The position numbers and the translations under genes were made by a program. The notes below the pieces were generated by a model. The model searched no databases and was not told the origin of the DNA. It saw only the letters and a list, made by a program, of their open reading frames with translations. Source: Lachnospiraceae bacterium (GTDB lineage Bacteria; Bacillota; Clostridia; Lachnospirales; Lachnospiraceae). Taken from it: DNA of 64,000 nucleotides. Below, piece by piece: positions 35,657 through 44,924 of this stretch. The DNA is taken from the NCBI GenBank assembly GCA_017448245.1, contig JAFSLV010000012.1, positions 1-64,000 of the forward strand, read 5' to 3'. Numbering within the stretch: the first letter of the stretch is position 1; every line of letters starts with the position of its first letter.

Positions 35657-38068
35657 ATGAACAACAAACTCTACAAGCTGATGAACTGGCCGGAGATCGA
35701 AGAAATCGTATACTCCGACGGCTGCAATCCGCACCGCATCCTCGGGGCTCACAAGGTCTCGACCTCGCTTCTTGTCCAGGCCTTCCGGCCCGATGCCATG
35801 GAGATGCGCGTCATCGTCAACGCCAAGGGGGAAAAGTCTTATCCGATGGAGGTGGCGGACGAGGCGGGCTTTTTTGCCGCACTCATCCCGTACCAGAAGG
35901 ATCTGACCGCTTATCAGTACGAACTGACGGATTATGAGGGAAATACCGTGCGGTTCAGGGATCCGTATGTCTTTCCCGCCGATGTCGGAAGAGAGGATGC
36001 GATCAAGCTCTCGGGAGGGGTTCATTATTCCGCCTATGAACGCCTCGGTGCACATGAAACGGTTTCAAACGGTGTGCGCGGCGTTAATTTTGCCGTATGG
36101 GTGCCGAATGTGGCACGCGTGTCGGTCGTCGGCGCCTTCAATTCCTTTGACGGCCGGATTCACCAGATGCGCATGAGCGATACCCGCGGCATTTTTGAGA
36201 TCTTCATTCCGGAACTGAAGGCGGGAGAGGAGTATCTCTACGAAATCAAAACAAAGGAAGGCTTTATCTTCTTAAAGCCCGACCCGTATACCTTTGCATA
36301 CGGTACGCCGCATGAAAATGTCCCGATGAGCATCGTGACCGCGCCGTTCACGTACGAATGGGACGACAGCCGTTTTATGAATGCGCGCAAAAAGAAAGAC
36401 AAGAAACAGGCAAGGCTTGCGATCTGCGAACTCAATCCCGAACAGTTTGCATATGATCATCAGCTCGAACCTTCCTTTGACGCGATTACCATGCCGCTCG
36501 TTGCCTATCTGCAGGATGCCGGATTCAACGCGGTGGAGCTGATGCCCGCGATGGAACATCTGCCGGAGGATCCGTATGCGATCACCGGTTATTTTGCCTT
36601 GTCCGCAACGCTGGGGACGCCGGAATCCTTCTGCCGTCTCGTCGATGCGCTGCATGCCGCCAGGATCCGCGTACTGATGGATTTTCCCGCCACCTTCTTT
36701 GCGGGAGAAAACATGGCGCTTCGTCAGTTTAACGGCGCGGCGCTCTACGAATACGGAGACAGCAGGGGCTTACGGCCCGGGTCTCCCTATATTGTTTTTG
36801 ATTACGGGCGCAAGGAGGTACAAAACTATCTGCTGTCCTGCGCCAAATACTGGCTCGACACCTTCCATCTGGACGGTCTGCGTCTCCCGGACATCTCCAA
36901 AATCCTGTATCTGGATTATGACCGGGCACCGGGCGAGTGGACCCCCAACATCTACGGTTCCAACGAAAACCTCGAGGCGGAGGAATTTGTCCGGGCGCTC
37001 AATTCCATGGCATACAAAAAAGACCCCGGCATCCTGATGATTACCAAAGAGACCGCCTGCTGGCCTTCCGTAACCGGTTCGCTTGCCGACGGCGGACTCG
37101 GCTTTGATTACAAATGGAGCAACGGATGGTCGAGAGACTTTTTCTCCTACATCGTCAACGATCCGATCTACCGGGCCCCGCACCACAACGAGCTTACTTT
37201 TTCCCTGATCTACCATTATTCGGAACGCTTTATCCTCGCCTTTTCCCACGAGGACATCGGCGGCCTCAAGCCCCTGCTTGAAATGATGCCGGGCGATGAT
37301 GCCGCAAAGGCCGCAAACGCGCGACTTGCGCTTGCCTATCTCTATCTGCATCCCGGCCGGAAAATGGTCTATCGCGGCATCAGCGATTTTACCGGGGATG
37401 AAGGCAAGCGGATCGGGCGCCTCATCCGTGATCTCAACCGTCTCTATACCATGCATCCCGCGCTCTACGAAGCGGATGACCGGCCGGAGGGGTTTGAGTG
37501 GATCAATTCGATCGCCGCGGAGGCCTGTTTTATGTCCTTTTTGCGTGTGGCCCCCGGAAAAGAGCGTCTCGTCGTACTCATGAACATGGCAGGCATCGCA
37601 CAGACCGTACGGATCGGTGTTCCGGAGGACGGCAAATATGAAGAGCTGCTCAATACGGATATGACCTCCTACGGCGGCAGCGGCCTGTGCTACAAAGATA
37701 CCGTTTTAGAGCCCGTGCGCAGGGAATGTGACGGCAGACCCTACATGCTCGACGTGGAGATCGCACCGCTGTCCGTGATCGTTTTGTCCCATACGCCGTA
37801 TACGGAAGAAGAAAACAGGATCCGTGAAATCCGTCACGCTTCGCATGACAAGATGGAAAAGGAGCAGGAGAAAAAGCGCAACACGATGGAAGAGGCGATG
37901 CGCAGGGAAGAGGAGAAGCTCTTAAAGGAGCTGCGCGAACGCTACGAAAAAGAAATCTCCGCACAGGAAAAAGCAATTGCCGAAAAGTATCATAAACAGG
38001 AGGAGATCAAAATCCAGAACATTCTCTCCGGCACCGCGCCCGCCAAGGCGTTAAAGAAGAAAAAGTGA
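35657..38068 (+). CDS. GlgB-like protein with lost catalytic residues and a coiled-coil tail
   Basis: An 803-residue protein aligning along its length with glycogen branching enzymes: N-terminal NPHRILGAHKV domain, CBM48-like domain (FAVWVPNVARVSVVGAFNSF), GH13 barrel (SPYIVFDYGRKEVQNYLL, GGLGFDYKWSNGW) and C-terminal beta domain. By eye against E. coli GlgB, Asp405 corresponds to Pro411 (GLRLPDIS), Glu458 to Lys464 (MITKETACWP) and Asp526 to Glu532 (FSHEDIGG). His340 becomes Phe347, and the segment after the barrel (GNEF...) is shortened. It is therefore probably not an active branching enzyme. About 75 charged residues at the C-terminus predict a coiled coil. No glycogen genes are adjacent. 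Confidence 0.85.
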   Translation: MNNKLYKLMNWPEIEEIVYSDGCNPHRILGAHKVSTSLLVQAFRPDAMEMRVIVNAKGEKSYPMEVADEAGFFAALIPYQKDLTAYQYELTDYEGNTVRFRDPYVFPADVGREDAIKLSGGVHYSAYERLGAHETVSNGVRGVNFAVWVPNVARVSVVGAFNSFDGRIHQMRMSDTRGIFEIFIPELKAGEEYLYEIKTKEGFIFLKPDPYTFAYGTPHENVPMSIVTAPFTYEWDDSRFMNARKKKDKKQARLAICELNPEQFAYDHQLEPSFDAITMPLVAYLQDAGFNAVELMPAMEHLPEDPYAITGYFALSATLGTPESFCRLVDALHAARIRVLMDFPATFFAGENMALRQFNGAALYEYGDSRGLRPGSPYIVFDYGRKEVQNYLLSCAKYWLDTFHLDGLRLPDISKILYLDYDRAPGEWTPNIYGSNENLEAEEFVRALNSMAYKKDPGILMITKETACWPSVTGSLADGGLGFDYKWSNGWSRDFFSYIVNDPIYRAPHHNELTFSLIYHYSERFILAFSHEDIGGLKPLLEMMPGDDAAKAANARLALAYLYLHPGRKMVYRGISDFTGDEGKRIGRLIRDLNRLYTMHPALYEADDRPEGFEWINSIAAEACFMSFLRVAPGKERLVVLMNMAGIAQTVRIGVPEDGKYEELLNTDMTSYGGSGLCYKDTVLEPVRRECDGRPYMLDVEIAPLSVIVLSHTPYTEEENRIREIRHASHDKMEKEQEKKRNTMEEAMRREEEKLLKELRERYEKEISAQEKAIAEKYHKQEEIKIQNILSGTAPAKALKKKK

Positions 38069-39489
38069 CGCAACCGAAGAAAAACGATATCGTCACTGTC
38101 GATATCTCGGATTTTTCAAGAGACGGAGAAGGCATCGGACACGTGGATGCCTTTCCCGTCTTTGTCAAAAATGCCGTCATCGGGGATAAGGTGCTTGCGC
38201 ACATCACCGCCGTCAAAAAGAATCTCGCCTACGCTTACGTCGAAGAGATTCTGAAGCCTTCGCCCGACCGCGTGGAAAGCGCCTGTCCCGTCTCCGACAA
38301 GTGTGGCGGCTGCACGCTGCAAAATCTCGATTATCCCGCACAGATTGCATGGAAGGAGCGTTTTGTTCTCGAAACACTCCGGCGCATCGGACATTTTGAA
38401 AAGGAAGCGCTCCTTGCGGTTTCCGAGCCGATCGTTCCCGTGTCGGATCCCTTCCGCTACCGGAACAAGGCGCAGTTTCCCGCGGGAAAAGACGCGTCGG
38501 GACTTCCCGTGTTCGGCTTTTATGCCCCGCATTCCCACCGGATTGTCCCCGTCAGTGACTGCATCATCGGAGACGCGGTCAACAAACGGATTCTTGCGGC
38601 CGTCAAAGACGCGATGACCATCAGCGGCGTGGAGGCTTATGACGAAGAAACGGGCACGGGCTATGTGCGCCATGTGATCATCCGGCAAAACGGCACGGGC
38701 AGCAAAATCCTCGTCTGCATCGTCGTCAATGCCGAGGAGCCCCTTTCCAGATTCCGGGACGTACTGATCACGCAGTTTGCGGAAATAGACAAGATCGTTT
38801 CCGCCTCCTTCAACTATCAGACGGCACGATCCAACGTGATTCTCGGGAGCCGCACCGAATGCTTTTACGGGAAGGATTATATAGAGGACACATTGTCGGG
38901 ACTGACCTTCAGGATCACGGCAGGCGCCTTTTACCAGGTCAACCATGAAATGGCGGAGCATCTCTATCAGACAGTTCTTTCCTGTCTGTCTCCCGAGGAT
39001 CATGAAACGGTCTGGGATCTCTACTGCGGCACCGGCACCATTGCGCTGACCGTGGCCCGTTCCTTTGCGGGCCGGGTGATCGGCGTGGAGATTTCACCGG
39101 AAGCGATCCGCTGTGCCAAAGAAAACGCAAAGATCAACGGCATATCCAATGCGTCCTTTACGGACGGGGACGCCTCCCGTGTCCGTGCCGGCAACGTGAC
39201 GGAGCTGCGCCTTACGGAAGAGGGAGACATCCTCCTTCCTTCCCCGGACGCCGTGATTGCGGACCCTCCGCGCAAGGGACTCGACGAGGCACTGATTCAC
39301 GCAATCCTGCAGGCGCATCCCGACCGGATCGTCTATGTCAGCTGTGATCCCGCAACGCTTGCCAGAGATCTTTCCCGTCTGTGCGAAAACGGCTATGCGC
39401 TTGCCAGGATATGTCCGCATGACATGTTCCCGATGAGTGTCCACTGCGAAGTTGCGGTCCTTCTCAGACGCATCGAAAAAGTGCACTGA
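38065..39489 (+). CDS. rlmD: 23S rRNA (uracil-1939-C5)-methyltransferase, RlmD/RumA family
   Basis: A 474-residue TrmA/RlmD family enzyme starting at a GTG that overlaps the previous stop. An N-terminal TRAM domain (about residues 1-60) is followed by the 4Fe-4S ligand group CPVSDKCGGC, the GAFYQVN segment, the SAM-binding DLYCGTGTIALTVA and the catalytic Cys in VYVSCDPATLARDL. It methylates uracil in 23S rRNA. Bacillota have several paralogues with different targets, so the exact position is uncertain. Confidence 0.88.
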   Translation: MTQPKKNDIVTVDISDFSRDGEGIGHVDAFPVFVKNAVIGDKVLAHITAVKKNLAYAYVEEILKPSPDRVESACPVSDKCGGCTLQNLDYPAQIAWKERFVLETLRRIGHFEKEALLAVSEPIVPVSDPFRYRNKAQFPAGKDASGLPVFGFYAPHSHRIVPVSDCIIGDAVNKRILAAVKDAMTISGVEAYDEETGTGYVRHVIIRQNGTGSKILVCIVVNAEEPLSRFRDVLITQFAEIDKIVSASFNYQTARSNVILGSRTECFYGKDYIEDTLSGLTFRITAGAFYQVNHEMAEHLYQTVLSCLSPEDHETVWDLYCGTGTIALTVARSFAGRVIGVEISPEAIRCAKENAKINGISNASFTDGDASRVRAGNVTELRLTEEGDILLPSPDAVIADPPRKGLDEALIHAILQAHPDRIVYVSCDPATLARDLSRLCENGYALARICPHDMFPMSVHCEVAVLLRRIEKVH

Positions 39490-40559
39490 TGGAAACAAAA
39501 AAACCATTTTTTGACAGCAATACAACAGATATCCTCAAGGGCATCGCACTGATTCTGATGCTGATCCATCATTTTTTTACATATCCTTCGTGGTGGGGCG
39601 AAGGGGTGTCTTATCCGCTGATCGCACAGGCCGCCCCCTATATCTGTGCACCGTTCAGGATCTGTGTGCCCGTCTTTTGCTTTCTCACCGGATATGTGTA
39701 TTATTTTGCCAAAGAAAAAACCTTTATTTATTCTTTCAAAAAGATCGGATCCCTCCTCGTTTCTTACTGGATGGTGTTTTTTCCCGTCGCGCTCATTGCC
39801 GTCATCTTTGTGCCATACCGGTACAATCTCCGCGATTTTCTGACGGAGTGTATTGCGTTTTACTGTCCGACCATGCCGTTTTGCTGGTATGTCAATTTTT
39901 ATCTGACCATGATGCTGCTCCTGCCGCTGCTTGTCCGGATTCTTACCCGTTCCGCTTTTTTCGATCTTGCGGTAACGGTGCTTCTGATTCCGTTTTTTGC
40001 GTCTCTTGCGGCGGACCCCTTTGTCGAAAACGAAATCGTCCTGCAACTCAGAGACAATATTACGGAATGGATGCCGGTTGCGCTTTCCGGCTATCTGTGC
40101 GCCGCCCGGGGTCTTTTTTTCCGGGCAAAGGATCTGGAATCAAAGATCCTTCGGAATAAGGCCGTCCGCGTACTGTTCTTTTTGCTTCTTGCGCTGAGTG
40201 CCGCCGCCGGAAGATTTGTTTTTCCGCATCTGCAGATCACGACACACCGGCTGCCCGTCTTTTTCATCACGGCGGATACCCTGTATGCGCCGCTCTTTGT
40301 CTACGCCGCAGTCCGCCTGGCCGGCCTGCTTCCCGTTCCGTTTGCGCACAGGGCCCTTGCGGTGACGGGCCGGTACTCGCTGTGGATGTGGTTTGTTTCC
40401 TGTGTCTTTTACGGCATCACGACACCTTTGTTCCAGCCGCTTTTGTACCTGCCGAAGAACCCCCTGCTTGTCCTGTTGTGGGGATACTTTTTATGTTTTG
40501 TGCCATCTTTGCTGCTGGAGAAGGAAAAAAGGCTTTTCTTTTCCCGAAAAATGTGGTAA
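39489..40559 (+). CDS. Acyltransferase 3 family membrane protein
   Basis: A 356-residue protein with about ten hydrophobic segments and the N-terminal hallmark of acyltransferase 3 proteins (DILKGIALILMLIHHFF, with the His pair). Members O-acylate surface polysaccharides or other envelope molecules. The substrate is unknown. It starts 1 bp inside the end of rlmD. There is no obvious polysaccharide cluster next to it. Confidence 0.78.
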   Translation: METKKPFFDSNTTDILKGIALILMLIHHFFTYPSWWGEGVSYPLIAQAAPYICAPFRICVPVFCFLTGYVYYFAKEKTFIYSFKKIGSLLVSYWMVFFPVALIAVIFVPYRYNLRDFLTECIAFYCPTMPFCWYVNFYLTMMLLLPLLVRILTRSAFFDLAVTVLLIPFFASLAADPFVENEIVLQLRDNITEWMPVALSGYLCAARGLFFRAKDLESKILRNKAVRVLFFLLLALSAAAGRFVFPHLQITTHRLPVFFITADTLYAPLFVYAAVRLAGLLPVPFAHRALAVTGRYSLWMWFVSCVFYGITTPLFQPLLYLPKNPLLVLLWGYFLCFVPSLLLEKEKRLFFSRKMW

Positions 40560-40592
40560 TCTATTGTTTGCCGCAAAAACGCGGAAAAAAAA

Positions 40593-40665
40593 GGGAGCAT
40601 AGCTCAGCTGGGAGAGCGTCCGCTTGACGTGCGGGAGGTCATGGGTTCGAGCCCCATTGCGCCCA
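40593..40665 (+). tRNA. tRNA-Val (anticodon GAC)
   Basis: A 73-nt cloverleaf. The acceptor arms GGGAGCA and TGCGCCC pair with one A-G mismatch, the D arm is GCTC/GAGC, the anticodon stem is TCCGC/GCGGG around TTGACGT (anticodon GAC), and the T arm ATGGG/CCCAT encloses TTCGAGC. The discriminator is A and CCA is not encoded. Confidence 0.9.
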
Positions 40666-40672
40666 GATAAAA

Positions 40673-40697
40673 AGAGGTGGTCGGCGCCTCTTTTTTT
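40673..40697 (+). terminator. Intrinsic terminator after tRNA-Val
   Basis: A 7-bp stem agaggtg / cgcctct with loop gtcgg is followed by a run of T. It lies 7 bp after the tRNA. Confidence 0.85.
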
Positions 40698-40750
40698 CAT
40701 ATGAACGGTTGATGAAAGCCCGGACAGGACAGTATCCGCAAGGAGCATCT

Positions 40751-42529
40751 ATGAAAACCAATACCGCCTTTCGCATCGCTTTGACGCTGATGCCGGTACT
40801 CATCACCGGCAGCTTACTCATAGCCTGCACCAAAAATACACCCCCGCAGACGGCACCCGTACAGGAGACGGATCCCGCCCCCGCGGCTGCCGCGCCTGCG
40901 GAGCCTGCGGAAGTACCGGAGGAAGAACCGGAAGAAGAAGCGACCCCTGTATGGAATATCAACGATACCGATCATCAGATGACACATCTGCCGTTTACGG
41001 TGGAAGTGATCCATGAAGAGACGCCCGTCGAACAGCCGGATCCGTCTGAGGATGAGGAGACCGCGGAAGAGACACCAGACGAAGCACGTCCCCAAACCGT
41101 CCTCACCACCTATTACCATCTTTTGTCGGAGAATCCTTCCGTACAGGCTTACTGCGACAAGGCGCTGCGCACCGTCCGTACACAGACGGACAAAACCGTG
41201 CCGCTCACGGTACGCCTTCTGATGCAGCGCGCGGATTCGAGGGTATTTGGTTTTGTCCAGTATGTGCCGGGTACGGACGAAACGGAGCCGTTGCTTTTTA
41301 CGCACAATCTGGATCCGGAAACCGGTTCGGAGATTTTGCTGACCGACCTCGCGGATGACACGACCGCACTTGCCAAAGCGCTTGCCGGCGTGCTCATTGA
41401 CACCTATGTAACCAACAATCCGGATCCCGACGCGGACAGGTATCTGCCTGACGAAGCAAGGCTTTTGCAGCGTATCGAAACACTCCTTGCGGAAGCTCAA
41501 AAAGCATCCGGTGACGCACAGCAAAAGGGTGCGGGATGCGCCTGGTCCCCCGTCTACTACGGCGTGCGTTTCTACTTCACGAAGGAAGCCTTGTGCGAAA
41601 GCAACGCCGGTGTGTTGTCATCCGTCCTGCAAACGGTCCCGGAAAGCGCCCCGGAGCTGTTTGAAGTGACCGTTCCGTATGACGCGAACGCGTATCTGTT
41701 CCGTGCGGAATACACGTTATTGCCAACAGAATACATCGCGCCGTTGCCCGAAGGTATGACCGTCACCCTGAGTGACGGCGGCCGGCCGGTCCTGCTTAGG
41801 GCAAGCGCCGAGCGCACCTGGGACGAAACAAAAGGAACCCGCGGTGCCGCGGCTTACAGCGGCGCTTATACACTCGATGCCGGTGAAGGGACCTCGGATT
41901 TTTCCGCACAGGGGATGGGTCGTTTTGACAAAACCGGCGTACGCTTTTATCTGGTAAAAACATCGGAGAACGTGTTCGTCTATGCCGATTTCGAAGAAAG
42001 CGTCCCGCAGGCGAAAGAGAGTGACATCCTGATCGTGCACCTCTTTGAAGACGGAGCCTTCCGTTTTGTCGGCATATCGGATGACATGCTCTTAAACGAG
42101 CTTGCGCCGCCGCTGGATCCCGCGCATTTCCTCACGGAGCGTCTCTATGACTTTCTGCCGGACGAAAGCGGAAGAGGGTTTGTGCATACACACGGCGTGC
42201 GCATCTGCTCTGCGGGCCCCACCGGCATCCCCGTATCCGACGATCCGTATTATGCGATTTTTGATCCGGCGGAGGCTGTTTACACCCTGCACCGGGATGT
42301 CACGCTGGACGTTTTGACATCGGAAGACCAGACGGTACCGACACCGACGCCGTTTCCCGCGGGCACGGTGCTCTCGATGTTCCGTTTCACGATGAACGTC
42401 TCCGCGGATTTCAGGACACAGGACGGTACCGTCATCCGGTTCTATGTCAACGGTGTGGACGGGATCGACAACATCGGCGGCCATGAGGTACGGGACGTAC
42501 TCTACGGCGATTCGCAGGAGGAAGAATAA
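40751..42529 (+). CDS. Lipoprotein with a DUF3298/RsiV-like domain
   Basis: About 592 residues from the ATG at 40751, preceded by the ribosome-binding site aaggag. The signal peptide ends at Cys26 in the lipobox LIAC, followed by a Pro/Glu/Ala-rich linker. The body (TTYYHLLSENPSVQAYCD, TDLADDTTALAKALAG, AWSPVYYGVRFYFTKEAL) resembles DUF3298 and related domains of RsiV-type envelope proteins. There is no sigma factor gene nearby, so an anti-sigma role is not supported. The C-terminal 200 residues are unassigned. It is probably anchored outside the membrane. Confidence 0.72.
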   Translation: MKTNTAFRIALTLMPVLITGSLLIACTKNTPPQTAPVQETDPAPAAAAPAEPAEVPEEEPEEEATPVWNINDTDHQMTHLPFTVEVIHEETPVEQPDPSEDEETAEETPDEARPQTVLTTYYHLLSENPSVQAYCDKALRTVRTQTDKTVPLTVRLLMQRADSRVFGFVQYVPGTDETEPLLFTHNLDPETGSEILLTDLADDTTALAKALAGVLIDTYVTNNPDPDADRYLPDEARLLQRIETLLAEAQKASGDAQQKGAGCAWSPVYYGVRFYFTKEALCESNAGVLSSVLQTVPESAPELFEVTVPYDANAYLFRAEYTLLPTEYIAPLPEGMTVTLSDGGRPVLLRASAERTWDETKGTRGAAAYSGAYTLDAGEGTSDFSAQGMGRFDKTGVRFYLVKTSENVFVYADFEESVPQAKESDILIVHLFEDGAFRFVGISDDMLLNELAPPLDPAHFLTERLYDFLPDESGRGFVHTHGVRICSAGPTGIPVSDDPYYAIFDPAEAVYTLHRDVTLDVLTSEDQTVPTPTPFPAGTVLSMFRFTMNVSADFRTQDGTVIRFYVNGVDGIDNIGGHEVRDVLYGDSQEEE

Positions 42530-42533
42530 TCCA

Positions 42534-43859
42534 TTGGAAGAGACACATACGATACAGGATATCTATCAGAAAATAAACATCAGCCCCCGGATCGTCCGCT
42601 TCGGAGAGCAGGTGCTGGAAGGGCTGCAGTCCCGCTTTCTTTCGATCGCCGGGACCGCGGAATACAATTCGCTGAAGGTCCTTAACGCCTTTCATGCGGC
42701 GAAGGTGTCCGAGGCGCATCTGACCGGAACGACCGGCTACGGCTACGGTGACATCGGCAGGGATACGCTCGAAGAGGTCTATTCACATATCTTTGCAACG
42801 GAGGACGCGCTGGTACGGCCGCAGATCGCCAGCGGGACACATGCGCTGCAGATTGCCATGATGGGGATTCTGCGCCCGGGGGACATCCTGTATTCGCCGG
42901 CCGGCAAGCCCTACGATACCCTCGAGGAAGTGATCGGCATTCGTCCCTCCGACGGTTCGCTCAGGGAATTCGGGATCGGTTATCTCGAAACACCGCTCAC
43001 CAAAGAAGGCCGCTTTGATTATCCCGCAATCGAAGAAGCGCTCGGGGAAAAGAGGATCCGTCTCGTCACCATCCAGCGTTCGAAGGGCTACCAGACGAGG
43101 CCGTCTTTTTCCGTGCGCAAGCTCGGAGAACTCATCGCGCACATAAAAAGACTCCGTGACGACGTCGTCATCATGGTCGACAATTGCTACGGCGAGTTCG
43201 TCGACCGGACGGAGCCTGCGGAAGCGGGTGCGGATCTCGTCGTCGGCTCGCTCATCAAGAACCCGGGCGGGGGACTTGCGCCTTCCGGCGGCTATATCTG
43301 CGGCAAAAAGGATCTCGTGGCGCGCGTCGCACACCGGCTCACGAGTCCGGGGCTCGGCAAAGAGGTCGGCGCATCGCTTACGGTGCTCAGGAGCTATTAT
43401 CAGGGGCTCTTCCTTGCGCCTTCCGTCGTATCCAATGCCGTCAGGGGCGCCATCTTTGCGGCCGCGCTTTACGAGGAGCTGAATACGCGGCTGTCCCTGA
43501 ATATCCTGCCGTATCCTTCATCGGACACGCCAAGGCATGACATCATCCAGGCGATCACCTTTCCGGATGCGCGTCTTTTGTCCCTGTTCTGCGAGGGCAT
43601 CCAGCAGGCCTCCCCCGTTGATGCCCACGTGCGGCCACAAGCCTGGGCCATGCCCGGCTACGATGACGACGTCATCATGGCGGCCGGGACATTTATCTCC
43701 GGATCCTCGATCGAACTGTCCGCCGACGGCCCCGTAAGACCCCCCTATACCGTGTATTTTCAGGGTGGACTTACCTGGCCTCATGTCAAATACGGCATAC
43801 TAAATACCGTTCAAAAATTGGCGGATTTTGGTATTTTTGACCCCAAATCTATACAGTAA
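42534..43859 (+). CDS. ynbB: YnbB/methionine gamma-lyase-like PLP enzyme
   Basis: About 441 residues from the TTG at 42534, chosen because the ribosome-binding site aggagga sits 11 nt upstream, just after the lipoprotein stop. The protein belongs to the family annotated as aluminium resistance protein or methionine gamma-lyase-like (YnbB in Bacillus): GYGYGDIGRDTLE, IASGTHALQIAMMG, VDNCYGEFVD and the probable PLP lysine in VGSLIKNPGGGLAPSGGY. The true substrate of this family is uncertain. It is the last gene before the mre promoter. Confidence 0.85.
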   Translation: MEETHTIQDIYQKINISPRIVRFGEQVLEGLQSRFLSIAGTAEYNSLKVLNAFHAAKVSEAHLTGTTGYGYGDIGRDTLEEVYSHIFATEDALVRPQIASGTHALQIAMMGILRPGDILYSPAGKPYDTLEEVIGIRPSDGSLREFGIGYLETPLTKEGRFDYPAIEEALGEKRIRLVTIQRSKGYQTRPSFSVRKLGELIAHIKRLRDDVVIMVDNCYGEFVDRTEPAEAGADLVVGSLIKNPGGGLAPSGGYICGKKDLVARVAHRLTSPGLGKEVGASLTVLRSYYQGLFLAPSVVSNAVRGAIFAAALYEELNTRLSLNILPYPSSDTPRHDIIQAITFPDARLLSLFCEGIQQASPVDAHVRPQAWAMPGYDDDVIMAAGTFISGSSIELSADGPVRPPYTVYFQGGLTWPHVKYGILNTVQKLADFGIFDPKSIQ

Positions 43860-43878
43860 TTGTACTTTATGTTATTAT
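43850..43878 (+). promoter_or_regulatory. Candidate promoter of the mreB cluster
   Basis: The -10 TATTAT (43873-43878) has an extended TGT (43870-43872). TATACA (43850-43855) lies 17 bp upstream as a weak -35. The -35 overlaps the end of the ynbB-like gene. Confidence 0.45.
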
Positions 43879-43912
43879 ATATGGCGCATAAATTAATGTA
43901 GGAGGTATCGCA

Positions 43913-44923
43913 TTGAGCGCTAATATATTCGGCATTGACCTTGGTACCAGCAATATCAAGATCTATAACCGCATGACGGACGACGTCACCGTCGAGAAAA
44001 ACCTGATTGCGATCCAGAATAAAACCAATATCTTTGCGTACGGAAACGCGGCCTACGAAATGTACGAAAAGGCGCCGGCCAATATCCGGATTTCTTTCCC
44101 GCTCAGTAACGGCGTCATTGCGGACATCGACAACATGCAGGCACTCGTCAAGCTCTTTATCAGCGACCAGATGCGCGGTGCCATGAAGCCGGTTGACTTT
44201 TACGTGGCACGTCCGACGGATGTTACGGATGTTGAAAAGCGCGCTTTTTATGACCTGATCCGTGAATCCGGACTCAAGGCCAAAAAGATCATGGTTGTCG
44301 AGAAATCCATCGCGGACGGCCTCGGCCTCAATGTGGATGTCATGAACAGTCAGGGCGTGCTCGTGGTCAATGTCGGATACGAGACGACGGAAATCTCGAT
44401 CCTGTCCCTGCGCGGTATCGTGATTTCCAAGCTCATCAAGGTCGGCGGCAAGAAGTTTGACGATTCCATCCGCAACGTGATCCGTCGCGAATATTCGCTT
44501 ACCATCGGACAAAAAACCGCCGAAAATGTCAAAATCGCACTGCGCGATCTGCAAAAGGACAATAAAAACGCCGTGGTATACGGGCGTGACATCGTCACGG
44601 GACTTCCCGTGGAGCGGGAGATTCCTACCGACATCATCAACAATGCGCTCGTGGAAAACTTTGACACGATACTCGATTCGATCCGTGCCACCCTGGAAAA
44701 AACACCGCCGGAGCTGGCGGCGGATATCTACAAGCACGGTCTGTATCTGACGGGCGGCGCCTCCCAGATCGCACATCTGGCGCAAAAGCTCTCCAACGGT
44801 GTCGGACTCAACGTCAATCTCGCAGAAAATCCGGTCTCTTCCGTTGCGCTCGGACTTGCCCGCATCATCAAGAACGAACAGTTCAAGGCACTGGCGTACG
44901 ACATCGAGGAGATGGACAAATAA
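43913..44923 (+). CDS. mreB: Rod shape-determining actin-like protein MreB
   Basis: A 336-residue actin-fold ATPase starting at a TTG after aggaggt. It shows the phosphate-1 motif GIDLGTSNIKIY, VVEKSIADGLGLNVD and the adenosine motif LTGGASQIAHLAQ. It guides lateral wall synthesis. It begins a run of elongasome genes (mreC, mreD, PBP2, rodA), which sets its role. Which MreB paralogue it is cannot be told. Confidence 0.93.
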   Translation: MSANIFGIDLGTSNIKIYNRMTDDVTVEKNLIAIQNKTNIFAYGNAAYEMYEKAPANIRISFPLSNGVIADIDNMQALVKLFISDQMRGAMKPVDFYVARPTDVTDVEKRAFYDLIRESGLKAKKIMVVEKSIADGLGLNVDVMNSQGVLVVNVGYETTEISILSLRGIVISKLIKVGGKKFDDSIRNVIRREYSLTIGQKTAENVKIALRDLQKDNKNAVVYGRDIVTGLPVEREIPTDIINNALVENFDTILDSIRATLEKTPPELAADIYKHGLYLTGGASQIAHLAQKLSNGVGLNVNLAENPVSSVALGLARIIKNEQFKALAYDIEEMDK

Positions 44924-44924
44924 C

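Noticed and set aside
40751..42529. Anti-sigma factor RsiV
   Set aside because: The DUF3298-like similarity is in the extracytoplasmic part only. There is a lipobox rather than an anti-sigma N-terminus and no sigma factor gene nearby.
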